From: Coriolopsis trogii | Lineage: Eukaryota > Basidiomycota > Agaricomycetes > Polyporales > Polyporaceae | Reading direction: 5' to 3' | Assembly: GCA_020543525.1 (NCBI GenBank) | Contig: JAHYIO010000004.1 | Span: forward strand, 744,001-808,000 | Length of the DNA stretch: 64,000 nucleotides | In this document: positions 46,494-57,780 of the stretch, one piece after another | Position numbering within the stretch: the first letter of the stretch is position 1 | Layout of the letters: each line of letters starts with the position of its first letter | Notes under the pieces: model-generated | The model's database searches: none | What the model was told of the DNA's origin: nothing | Seen by the model: the letters and a program-made list of their open reading frames with translations, nothing else | Made by a program: the position numbers and the translations under genes

Positions 46494-49191
46494 GAGGCCA
46501 TGTCTGGGCGCGGGCTCTCTCATGAGGCGTAGACCCTGAAGTGACGGCGTTTTGGGACAGGCTGCGCCTAAATCGTGACTTCTGGGCCCCCAGCGTCCTG
46601 AACGAGTGAGTAGGTCGGTCTATGGCGGCTTTATGCAATAGCTGACAAGGCACTATGCATCTCTCAAACTTTGGGCGTATCGATCGTTTACGCGCGCCCA
46701 GTCGGATGAGCAAGGATTTAGAGTATGGGTGTACATATGCGCCTGCTTATCTTAAGAAACAGAATGAAGTCTTGAACAATATTCAACAAAGGGGGCCAAG
46801 GCACGTTGTTATGAGGTACGTATGCATGATCTACACCGTGACTTTTGTCCACGACGTGAAAGTCAGTCAGGATTCCCTCATCTCGCATGCTATCATATCG
46901 CTGATGGATGAAGCTATAGGAAAGCAAGAACATACCTAATGGCTATTTGGTCTTTGTGCTCCGATACGGGAACCACTTCCCGAATGTTGAATATGCCAAC
47001 TCACGAGAGCAAGCTCAGGCACCTGTCCTCGCCAGCCCACTCGACGGCGCACAGCCCTACGTGTGACTCGGGGCCACAACCGCACACAACAAGTCTTACG
47101 GCAGCCCTACACCATGGTCACTGGTGCACCGCTGAGCGGCAAGGCTACCCCTGCCATCATTCGAGTCGCTTAGTGCGCGTCCAAGCTGGATGCAGTGCGT
47201 AGCCATGGAGCTTTGTCCCATTCAGGGGCGACGACAGGCCTTCCGGGCTCAGAATTGCGCGCGTCCGAGAGGTTCCCAGACACTGAGCTCCGAGCCGAGG
47301 CACTCTGCTCAAGCACGTACTCCGAACCTGACCGTCGGATCTTCCAGGCTTACTGAAAGGCCTGCTTGAGAGCGTCATCGAGCGGCGCCGCGCTGCATCA
47401 GGCACAGGGAATTGCATGTCCTCCGAGTAGTATGTGACTTCCCGTAAGGCCGTGCATGACCGGTGACCACCCGCTACGGTCACCGGAGGCTCGCGAGTCG
47501 CGCTCACTGTCTCTTAAACTGCACGACGACTCCGGTGGTGGCGTGCCCGGATCATATTCCTCCCTTGGCCTTGGACCTTGGACCGGATGCCGTACCGGTC
47601 GGACACCCCGACGCCAACCGGCGCAACCGCAGACCTCCACGCATTGGCTGCCCCCTCCCATCCCTGTGCCCGTATGGGGCGCGGCAGTGCAGCCGTCTCA
47701 CAGCGCCCACACTCCCCGCGTTCTCTTGTGTCCGGATCCGCAGGCCTGGTGCTGCCAGCATTTGCCATGCCATACGGGCAAAGTCCCCAGTGCTGAATTC
47801 CAACCAGACCGACGCGCAAGTGCGCAAGCTTGGGCTCAAGTTCAAGTTGTCGCCCGATCCTCCGACTCGCACTGACCTGCGTTCAAACTTTGAACCTCCC
47901 GGCGGTCGGACTGTGAGACACGCCTTGCGAACATGTCTTACCCTTACGGGCGGGCGCACACGGCGCACCGGCAACCCTGATATGATCATGATCATCAGCC
48001 AGGAAAAGAAGGGAAAAACGAAAACAAAAGAAGGCACATCCTTTCGTCAACAGTCATAATAAACATCGAGGCACGAGCGAGCGAGCGAGGTCCGGGGGAC
48101 ATTAATATTATGCACATATTATATATATATCATAATATGTACGTGTACGGAACGACCGTCGATCGCGAGGCTAGCTAGCATGCGCGACTGAGCGAGCGAG
48201 CAAGCAAACAAAGTCCACTCGGCGGATCCGGTATTTCGAGCGATTAGGTGGTAGGTATATGTGTATGTGTATATATACGATAGGTATACCGATACGGATA
48301 CGAATACGAAATACGAAATACGAGCTACGGGATACGAGCTACGGGATACGGGATACTGATACGGCTTCCTCAAGGCCTGACCATACGGCGTCCATCAGGG
48401 AGGAGGAAGAGGAGAAAGGACACGGCGTGATTCCGATCGAGCGAGCGACAGGCGGGACAAGCGAACCAAACGTGCGAGACTAGAGACACGGAAAGAGCAA
48501 AAGGAGGAGCCGAAAAAAATATTCGATAGACAGTATGAACACGATAGCGTGGATTAGTCGTGGGGGCCCCGACGTACGGCAGGAGCCCGGGTAAGGTACA
48601 GAATAACTGCGTACGCTGATATTATCGACACAACACATCGGACGCCAAGCAGAGTCGGCACGGACTGACGGTCGGAAACCCAAGCCCAGGCCCGGAAGCG
48701 CGAACGCGGGAGGGAAGGGATGCTTGCAGAGGAGAGAGGCACGGCGCCGGGATGAGCGGTGCGTGTCCTCGCGTCGAGCATTAACAAGAGCATTAAGCAA
48801 AAACGGGTAGACGAAGCGAAGAAACAGAAAAGTCGGATATTGCAGCGCGAAATGAAAACGTGTGGACGATAGCAGCGAGCACTAGTGGTGGGACGGTCGG
48901 GTCGTTTTGATACAGCATGCAGAGAGGGAGGCAAATGAGATCAGAGAGGGGTCAAAGTCCGCGAGTATGTGCGTGCGTGCGTGGCGTGGGGCGTGCGTGG
49001 TGGGTTGTTCAGGACGGCGCAAGACAATGTGTCGTGGGCCGTGCGGGTGATGATTAGGCGATTATAAATTTTATGCGTCGACCGAATGGCCGGTAGGCGA
49101 GGGAAGAGTATTACGTGCTTGCAGTAGAATAGTAGTGCGTGGGGGCAAACGGAAGACTGAGACAGGAATAGGGGAGGGAGGACGGACGACA
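46494..49191. other. Convergent intergenic region with simple repeats
   Basis: About 2.7 kb between the 3' ends of VPS36 and STE12. Frames are short or overlap on both strands. The right half holds GAGCGAGC-type runs (about 48070 and 48185) and an ATACG-based repeat. The last several hundred bases probably belong to the STE12 3' UTR. Confidence 0.5.
48291..48364. repeat. ATACG-based degenerate tandem repeat
   Basis: About 74 bases made of GATACG, AATACG, AAATACG and GGGATACG units, including two perfect adjacent copies of the 14-mer GAGCTACGGGATAC. It sits in the gap downstream of STE12. Confidence 0.85.
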
Positions 49192-52100
49192 TCACAACGT
49201 ATGATGCGTATGCGGGTAAAACCCAGACGAAGCATACTGCTCCGCCATGTTCACGTTCACGTTCACGTTCATGTTCATGTTCGCCGCCGCCGCGTACATC
49301 TCCGCCTCCTGTTGCGAATGCGGATGCGAATGCGAAGGCGTCGTCGTCGGGTACCCCACCGACATCGGCATCGGCGAGTCCGTCCGGTAGGCCCCAGAGC
49401 CATAGCCCATCGCGACGTTCACGTTAACGTCCATCGGCTGCTGCTGCTGCTGCTGCTGTTGTTGTTGAACCTGCTGGACCTGCTGCTCAAGCAACATCTG
49501 GTGCATCTGCTCCTGCAAGCCCCCGCTCGAGCTCGAGCGCGAATGTACGCCATGCGCAATCGGCAGCGCATGTCTCCCCAGACCCTGCGGGACCGGGACC
49601 GGGACCGGGACGGGCACGGGAGCAGGCTCATACCCACTCCCGAGCGGGACCGTGTACGCCATCGGGCTCGACTGCGCCGAATGCGACTGTTGCTGTTGCT
49701 GTTGCTGCTGCTGCTGCTGCTGCTGCTGGTGCGCCTGCGGGTGTGCGTACGGATGGTAGCCCCTGTTGCCCGTCGCGACGCCGACGCCGACGCCGATGCT
49801 CATGCTCTGGCCAGACTCGGACAGCGCAGCAGAGTACGGCCGGCGGATCGACTCGCCATACCTCGCCGTCGACGGCGTCGCGCTCCTGTGCCTTCGTATC
49901 GGCCCCGGCCCATGTCCATGTCCATGTCCATGGCCGTGGCCGTGGAGGGCGAGCTCGGGCGGGTACAGCGCCCCATGGTCAAACGTCAGCTTCTGGCTCG
50001 GGGCCGACATCGACATCGACGTCATCCCCTGCCCGTGCCCATGTCCGTGCAGGCCATGGAACGCGAGCGAGTGCGAGTGCGCGCTGGCGCTGCTCGCGGT
50101 CGAGAACGCAGAGGTAGACGCGGCCGACGTCGCCGGGCTCGGCTGCTGCGAATGCGGTTGGCTGCCAGGGATCGTCGCCCACTGCGCCTCGGGCGAGCCG
50201 TCCGTCGCGGCGGCCAGGTACGGGCTCCCCTCGGGCGACGCGCGCAGCACCTGTCCCGCCGCGTCGTAATGCGCCACGCCCGAGTCAAAGAACGCCTCCT
50301 GCCCCTGCGCCTGCCCTTGCGCGTGTGCGTGTGCGTGTGCGTGTGCTGGGTCAGACAGAGAGGCGACGGTGGCGATCGAGGGCGCGACGGTGCCCAGCGT
50401 GGTCACGAGCCCTTCCTCGTCCCCCTGGACCTCATGCACCACGCCCTGCACCTCGACCGCACACTGCACGCTCAGCCGCCCCTCGTCCCCCTCCAGCTCG
50501 TCCATCCCGATCAACATCTCCCCCTCCTCCTCCCCCTCCTCCTCTCCTTCCTCCATCCCGTCCATCCCGTCCTGCTCGTCCAGGCCGTCCGCGACGCCAA
50601 CGAGCCCAGAAGGCCCAACAGCCTCCCGCCGGTCGTGCGTCCGCACGTGCTGCGCCAGGTTATCCGAGCGCGAGAACCGCTTCCGGCACCGCTCGCACTC
50701 AAACGGCCGCTCGAGCGTGTGCGTCCGGAGGTGCCGCTTCAGGTGCTCCATCCGCTTGAACATCCGCCCGCACGAGTACAGCGGGCACACGAACGCCTTT
50801 GTTGTCGTCGTCGTCCCCGTCGCCGTGGAAGTCGAAGCCGACGCGGGCCAGGCGAGGGTGCCGTACGGGTCCGTGTCGGACCGGATGGGCATCGGCGACT
50901 GTTGCGATGGCTGCGAGTAGTCGAGGAGCGGGTACGTGTGGCGCTGTTCGAGGTGCGGCCGGCCGTGAGCGTGTCCATGGGCGTGCTCGCCCAGCTGCGG
51001 GTACGGCTGCTGCTGCGGCGTATACCCCAGTCCCAAGCCCAACGCGCCCGCCGTCGCCGTCGTCATGCCGTTGCCATTACCCCCGCCATACATCCCCGCC
51101 TGCGCCTGCGCCTGCGCTTGAGCCTGCCGCGCGCCCGCAATCCCCGGCCCAGAGAGCAGCAGCCCCGGCAGGAACTCTTTCCTCTGCCCCAGCTGATGTT
51201 GAGACGGCCCCGCACCGGAACTCGAGTTCGCAAGGGCGGCCTGCTCGAGCGCGCGCCGCTGCCGCTCCTTCTGGCTCGCGACAAGATCGGGGTTGCTCCC
51301 CCCGCTGCCCCCTCCAAAGTCGCCCCGCGCCTGCGCACGGAACATCTCCTCGGAGCTGAACCGCCCCGTCTCCCGCCCGAACCGGTCCAGCTGCGGCTCT
51401 CGGTACGCAGCACCGCCAACGCCGTATCCAAAGGCGTACTCGGTGCCGTCGCCGTGCAAGCCGAGCTGGGACGCGTGCGCGAGCGGGTGTCCTCCGTGCG
51501 AGTGAGGGTGAGAGTGGGGATGCGAGTGAGAGTGAGGGTCCGACATGGCGCCGGGAGACTTGCGGCCCTTGGGCACCTTCTTCCTCCGCTGCTTGTACGT
51601 CGGCGAGCCCTCAAAGAGCGAGAACATCGAGAAGAACGGCGAGTGCGTGTGTGCCTTCTTGACCGACCTCTTCTTCCTGCCCTTCGCGGACCCGTCCTCG
51701 TCCGTCTCCTCCTCCGCAGACTGTTCGTCCGCCGTCGACGGCGCCTTCTCGCTCCCGCTCCCGCTCCCGCTCGCGCCCTCCTCGCCGGCAGCAGCCTCGT
51801 CCGCCCTCCTGACGGCCGCCTCCAACTCGCCCTCGCCCTCCTGGCCGCCCTGCGCTCTCGAGAACTGCTCATAGAGCGAGCGCTTCGCGTCGTACTTGAA
51901 CGACAGCGCGGGCTCGCCCGTCACGACCGTCGTCGGCTCGAGGCCCATCTTCTCCCGCTTCAGGTCGCGCTCGAGCGCGTCGAGGAAGAGCCGGTCATGG
52001 GGGACAGAGAACCTGCGATGGGAGCGGAGAGAGCGGGTGGTCAGTATCCCGGCGTGAGCGGAGGAATGCGAACGTGAGGGGGCGAGAGCGCGAGAGATGG

Positions 52101-53379
52101 CACGGAAGGGGATAGGGCGGGGTCCGCGATACGGTATCGATGGGAATGACCCCTGCACGGAACGGGGATACGGGGCGGTCGGAGGCACCGAATGATAGTG
52201 GCGGACTAGAACAGGACCCGTGGACAGATGGAGATTCACCGACTCACCAGTAGAAGACCTTCTGCTTCTTCTGCGTGCGGATGCACTGGTACTTGAACAG
52301 CAGGTCCAAGAAGGGCGACTGGTGGGAGTGGCAGAGAATCATCAGCATACAAGTTCGCCATCATCACGGTGCAGGAGCGCCAGAAGTTCCATCCGCTCGA
52401 TCGGATGCCGAAGCCGCCCAGCGCGATTCGCGATCAGCCAGCCTTGGCCAGCGCACCAACCGACGACCCCACAGTCAATGATTCGAGCGTTGTCACCGCT
52501 GAACGAGACGATGGGATGGAGGATGTTGTCCAAGGGGGCGGAGACGGGGCAGGGGCAAGGGAAAGGAGAAGAGGGACAAAAATAGCGCATATAGTGACCG
52601 GAACTCACCTTGGGCTCCTCGAGACAAGCGTCGATGCCAGGCTTGAGGTTGCGGAGGTCACTGAAGACACCCTCCTCAAACTTCTTCATGTTGCGCACTG
52701 GGCGGCCAAAGGCCTCGAAGCGGAAGACGAGGGCGCGGACGATGTCGGTGCCGGTGATGTGGTAGAGGCCGCCCCAGAGGACGCAGGAGACGTACTCGGA
52801 GTTTGGGAGCAGGAACCGGTTGAGCGCGGGGTGTGCGCTGTGGGGATGGCCGGGCGGGACTGTGGACGGGTCCGGACCAGCGAAACCGTTGTCTGCGCTC
52901 CAGCGGGAGGGGGCGGTTGCGAGGAAGAACTTGAGGCGGTCGAGGTGGGTGAGAAGGTCGCGCTCTTGGAGCGTCAAGGGACGGGTGAGGCCGCCGTAGG
53001 GACCGGAGCTGTCTGTGAGAGCGTCGGCGATGGACTGTTCGTGGGGCTCGTCGACCATGCTCTCCTGTAGCTGGTGGTCGACGTCGTGTGCGAGCTGGTG
53101 GTAGGAGGACGGGCGGGAGGGGTGGGCGGTCTGCTCTTCGGGATCATGTTCGTGGGGGGCCGGGTTGGCGGTCTGGATCTGGAGAGCCTGTGGAGGGGAC
53201 GGGTAGCGGGAGTGCTGGAGGAAGTCGGGGTCGTAATAGGAGGATTGGGGATCATTATGAGATGCGTACACTAGTTTGTGAGGGTACATATGGGACGGGG
53301 ATCGTGAAGGATACGAATGTGCATCGAGGGGAAGGGCAAAGTTGTGGGCTGCGAGCTGATGAGAGACGAGACCTTCCAT
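49192..53379 (-). CDS. STE12: Ste12-like transcription factor with two C2H2 zinc fingers
   Basis: Exons 53379-52609, 52318-52248 and 52012-49192 join in phase to 1220 aa from ATG 53379 ([14 protein letters not shown]). The STE DNA-binding domain (about residues 140-300) spans all three exons: [84 protein letters not shown]. Two C2H2 fingers at about 686-740 ([19 protein letters not shown] and [18 protein letters not shown]) mark the SteA class, which Saccharomyces Ste12 lacks. The rest is low-complexity: poly[23 protein letters not shown] and NVNVNV tracts. Ste12 proteins lie below the pheromone/filamentation MAP kinase and control mating and development. At 1220 aa it is longer than most family members, through the repeat tracts. 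Confidence 0.93.
49245..49284. repeat. Hexamer repeat TTCACG/TTCATG in STE12
   Basis: Tandem hexamers near the 3' end of STE12 encoding alternating Asn-Val and Asn-Met on the minus strand. Confidence 0.85.
49687..49728. repeat. Polyglutamine tract in STE12
   Basis: Fourteen CTG/TTG units on the plus strand, reading as consecutive glutamines in the minus-strand STE12 protein. A second, shorter Q-rich run with Val interruptions lies around 49437-49485. Confidence 0.9.
50318..50347. repeat. GTGTGC hexamer tract in STE12
   Basis: Tandem GTGTGC units giving an alternating His-Ala run on the minus strand, next to a GQAQGQ segment. Confidence 0.8.
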
Positions 53380-56300
53380 TATAGGGGGAATATGGTGATT
53401 GGGGTACGAGAGATGATACAAGAGAGCGTGTGCGCCTTCAAGTCGTTATCCTATAACTGAGGAGGGGTCAGCGGACGAGAGGTTGTGAGTGACGAGGGGG
53501 GTGACGGACGTTACTGCCGTGGATGGGGCAGGTGGGACCAAGCTGGAAATAGGGTAGTGATGGAATGGTCGGTGGATGGGAGGGAAGAGGAGGGATGCGT
53601 GGATGAAGCGTAATGGAACGAGACGATTATATGAGAGTGACGAGATTAGAGGGGAGTGGATTACAGCGCACACCCGATCTGAGCGCGGCTCTAGAGAATA
53701 AGAGGGGTCGGACGCCGGACAGGACGGCGTGGGCGGGGGCGGGGGGGAGGGGGAGACGGAGACGAAGGGGCGTGAAGACAGAGACGAGCGGGATTAAAAG
53801 CAGACAGGCGATGGCTGATGGTCTCTTTCTGGCCGCTCTCCACTCCTTCGATGGCTCCCAATCGCCCAATCTGGTCCACCACAGCGCTCCGGTCCTCAGC
53901 AAGAGCCAAGGGCCCCCTCCGTTCTCCTCCTGCGTCTCCCTGCCCATCACTCGCACCGCCCTCCCCTGCCTCCCTCGTCCCAGCCATCACACAACCCCCT
54001 CGCGCTCGGCCGGCCGCTCCCCACTCCCCGCACACACGCACGCTCGCGAACGCGAACGAGTCCAAATCGACACCCCCGACGTTCTCTTCCATCGCACTGT
54101 TCTCTGCCCTCGCGAAGGACGTCTTCGACTGCGCGCGCGTTCACTTCCGGGGCCCAAGCCCGTGGCCGTGGGCCGCTGCCCGGACATGCGCGCGTCTGGC
54201 AGATCGCACAGATCGCCAGATGCCATCCACCATTCGTCCTCCCAAGTCCTCTCTCGTTCCTGCCGGCCCATCATCATCACCACTCCATCATCCTCTCACC
54301 GCCTTCCTCAATCCGCCCGTCCCACGACTCCGCGGCCCACTCCCCCTCCCAGCCCAACCCGACCTCGACTGCTTACCCCAGCGCTGCCCGTGTGCCTGCA
54401 AGCCGTTTTGCCCATCACCTTCCTGCAAATCCCTTTGTTCGTACGCCCTCTGTAAATCTTTTCACTTGTCCCGTCAACAGCAGCCTGCAGGCAAGAGCAC
54501 CCGCATCATCATCATTGTCCATCTCGTTCAAATCCCGTAAGTGCATACTCCCTTGGCCTGCGTACCATACCGCTCGCTTCCTTGGCCATTCAGGACATAT
54601 ACATCCATTCATACAAAGTGCTATGCACATACCCTCCCAGCCTCGATCCGACTCCCGCCATCATCCACGCCACACCCCATCGTCCCGCTGTCCACTGTCC
54701 CGAGCGCGACATTCCGGTGAGTACATATCAACCCGCTCGGACTCTCCAGACCTGGTCTAGCGTCCCCCTGGGCGCGCCCTCCTACCCCGAATCCGAGCCC
54801 ATCGGCGTGCATTGATGATTATATGTACTCACCACAAAGGCACCCGAGCCCGTCACCGCTTCCCGCACAGCGTCTCGCTTACCCTCACAATGACAAGGGC
54901 AATGGCAAGCAATGCACCCTCTCCTCGCGTGCCCATAGCGATGCGCTCTCTCCGGTTCTTCTTCCAGGGCAACGCCCGCCTGCCTCGCATAAGCCACTCT
55001 TCGCTTCCCCTTTGGGCCAGAATGTACGTACCGTTACCGAGCGCCGCATCCCGTCACGTACGCGTCAGCAATACGCCAATGTACGCATCACGCTGTGCTA
55101 TGTGCATGTTTACCGCCCAGACAACTAAATCAAATCAAAGCAAACAAAACCCACCTCCCGAGTCCCGTCGGCCACGAGTGGCCATCGCAGGAATGAACTG
55201 GCATGAACGGTAAACAGTCCGATTCGCATCCGGGAGCAGATGCCCATCCCACACGCATACAGTCCTTCGGGAACTAGCTCCACGATGGCGAACGGGTCCA
55301 TTATGCAGAGTCCAGACCCTCCCCTCGAACGAAACCAAAAACGTCTACACTGGACCCGACGCGAGAGGCGGTGCACGTAGGTACCTCTCGATACACACAT
55401 ACACTAGCGCCGCACGTAGGGGTTATCGCGCGCGGATGCAATCCCATCGAGCCCGAATCGGTGGGATCAGGCCTAATGATCATCCAGTCCGAGTCCGCTG
55501 AACCATCGCCCTCCGTCCGAGACATCCTCGGCTCTGCGGGCCAAGGGACCCAGAGAGGGTTCAGAATCAGATATGTATATGTTTAGACTCTGGAGATGTG
55601 GGATGGGGCATCCAGCGGCCAGCCCGCCAGCCCGCCAGCCACCGAAGGCAAGGCAAGGTTCGATGTATCAAATATTATTATGATCGTAGACCCCATCAGC
55701 CGAGGTGAACTTTGTTTGGCCGTCTTCGAGAGATCCATGTTCCCCGAACACCGAGGGAGGAGGGTGGTTCGCGACTGGTGGATGGTGGCTGGACGGGAGT
55801 ATCAATTGCAAGCAGTGGAAGGAGAAGTCGACAGCGAGGGCGAGGGCGAGGGAGCGCGAGATCTCCATCTGCGGTTAGCCTCCGTGGTCCCGAACCCAGC
55901 GCACAACCTCAATCGGGCAGCACCTCAACGTTCCACCTCCGTCCTCGGCGCTCATCCGACCATACAGAGCAGATCGACTCCAGCCTGACCCTCGCAGAAC
56001 CGCGAGCCGCGAGCCGCAAGGCGCCCCAGGAAGCATTCCTCGATCCGCCACTGTCTGGGCTCGCATCGAATGTACGGGCCGCCCTGGAGAAGAAGAAAAA
56101 AAAGGCGCGAGTGCGAGTGCGCCATCATTCTCGGCACGCACTCGCCCACACAGAAATCGGGGCACGCATCGCGATCGAGTCGTACGCACCCCCGCACCCG
56201 CACCCACGCACCTCGGACCTCGACGTCCTAAGCCCGTCAGGATTCCCAGCCTCCGAACGCAGTGCCCCAGACGAAGACGGAGACGGAGAGGCGAAGGGAG

Positions 56301-57780
56301 TGGCATCGCGAAGCGCCAGATCCATAACAGGACGAGGGCACGAAAGAGGGAAGAGGAAGGGAAGAGGAAGGAAGGAAGAGACTCGTCCGAATCCGGCCAG
56401 TCGTAGCCTTGGCGACCAGCGGTGGTATGTATGCTCGTTCCCCGCCTCTGCTACCTGAAACGCCTTCTGCGGGTCGAGTGTGGACTCCCGTCGATGTCGG
56501 CGGGCGCGGACTCGGAGGACGGCCTGGCTGCCAGTGGTCGGTCGCTGGGGGGATGCCCGAGTGCCTCCACGCGCTGATGGTGAGTCCGAGACGGGAAGCC
56601 TAGAAACAGGAAACACGCCGTGGTGAGCGATGCATGCGAACTGACGGGACGAACAAACGAGTAGGCCGAAAGGGAGAAGAAGCAGAAAAAAGTGAGAGAA
56701 AACAAACAGACAGAGAGCGGCGTTCATCTCGTGCATATGCCAGAAGCCCCATTTCCCAGAGCCGACCACCCGTCCAGGAAGCCCGCGGCAGGGCTCGGGC
56801 CTCACATCGCATATCGCATATCGCATATCGCATCCACGTATGGACGCGACCAGCTGCATTGCCACGGACCCAGCACAACAACGTGGACACGACGGCGTTC
56901 GTCCCGCCCAGAAGCAGTGCCGTCACGTAAAGCGGGCAGGCCAGCCGTCCGTCGTCCGCCAATCCCACCACGAAAGGACCGACGGCGCCATATGTGTCCC
57001 CCCGTGAGTCGTCCACAGCGTACACAGAAGAGCCACGCCGGGCCCCGGGCCATACCACCTCGACCGAGACCCCCGGGCTCGAGGCCTACCGTCGAGCTCA
57101 AGCGCTGGGCGCGAATGCGAAAAGGAACCACAGATGCACACCGGACCGCCGCCGCCAAACAACCTCGAGAGCCGACCGTACAGAGACCCCCGACCTTCGA
57201 GCTCGTGTGGCGGCACAGCGGCGGGGCATACTCCAGTCTTGCTCGTACTCATGAAGGAAAGAGCGCGACAGACGACGACGACGACGCAGGCCTTACGCGA
57301 GACCTCGAGCAGAACTCAGTCCGACAGTCCAATAGCGGCAGCAGACAGGACGAGGACGGGGAAGCGTACCCCCGCGGCCGGCGGCATGCCCCATTTCGCT
57401 CCCGGCCCGGGGGCGGGAGACGTGAGCGTGGCAAGCCTGTGCAGGAACGAGAAGCTTATCACGTACCGAGCGCCGAACACCAAAAACCGGGCGCGTGGCC
57501 TCAAGGATCCAGCCCCGAGTCCTGAGTCGCCTTGACCACTCGCTGGGGCTCCGGCAGTGAGCTTATTCTCGCGCCCGCGCACGCACCAAGTTCCCAAGCA
57601 TAGAGCGCACTTACACGCTCGGGCTGACCGCATTGAATGCAATGTCGGCATCGCAAATGCGTACGACCGTCTGTCCCCCGTTCCATGCACGAGAAACACG
57701 CCATGAGAAGGGGGATGTAAGGGACAGGAAGCGGGAAGCAACATGCCAGAAGGCGGGAGTGAGGATCAGGTGGGCCCCTT
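53380..57780. other. Long GC-rich region upstream of STE12
   Basis: About 4.4 kb with no recognised gene. It is rich in pyrimidine and purine tracts on alternating strands, so many spurious frames overlap on both strands. Possible splice donors occur (for example GTAAGTGC near 54538 and GTGAGTAC near 54719), so a spliced 5' leader or a non-coding transcript is conceivable. I could not support either. Confidence 0.4.
56806..56833. repeat. Heptanucleotide microsatellite (ATCGCAT)x4
   Basis: Four perfect tandem copies of ATCGCAT in the gene-poor region upstream of STE12. Confidence 0.9.

Noticed and set aside
49135..52077. A 980-codon open frame antisense to STE12
   Set aside because: It is rich in Arg and Leu because it mirrors the GC-rich, repeat-filled STE12 coding strand. 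It has no domain, and the opposite strand has unmistakable STE and zinc-finger motifs with phased introns.
53613..56865. Several 200-280-codon frames upstream of STE12
   Set aside because: They overlap one another on both strands and reflect GC- and pyrimidine-rich composition. None shows a domain or consistent splice sites.
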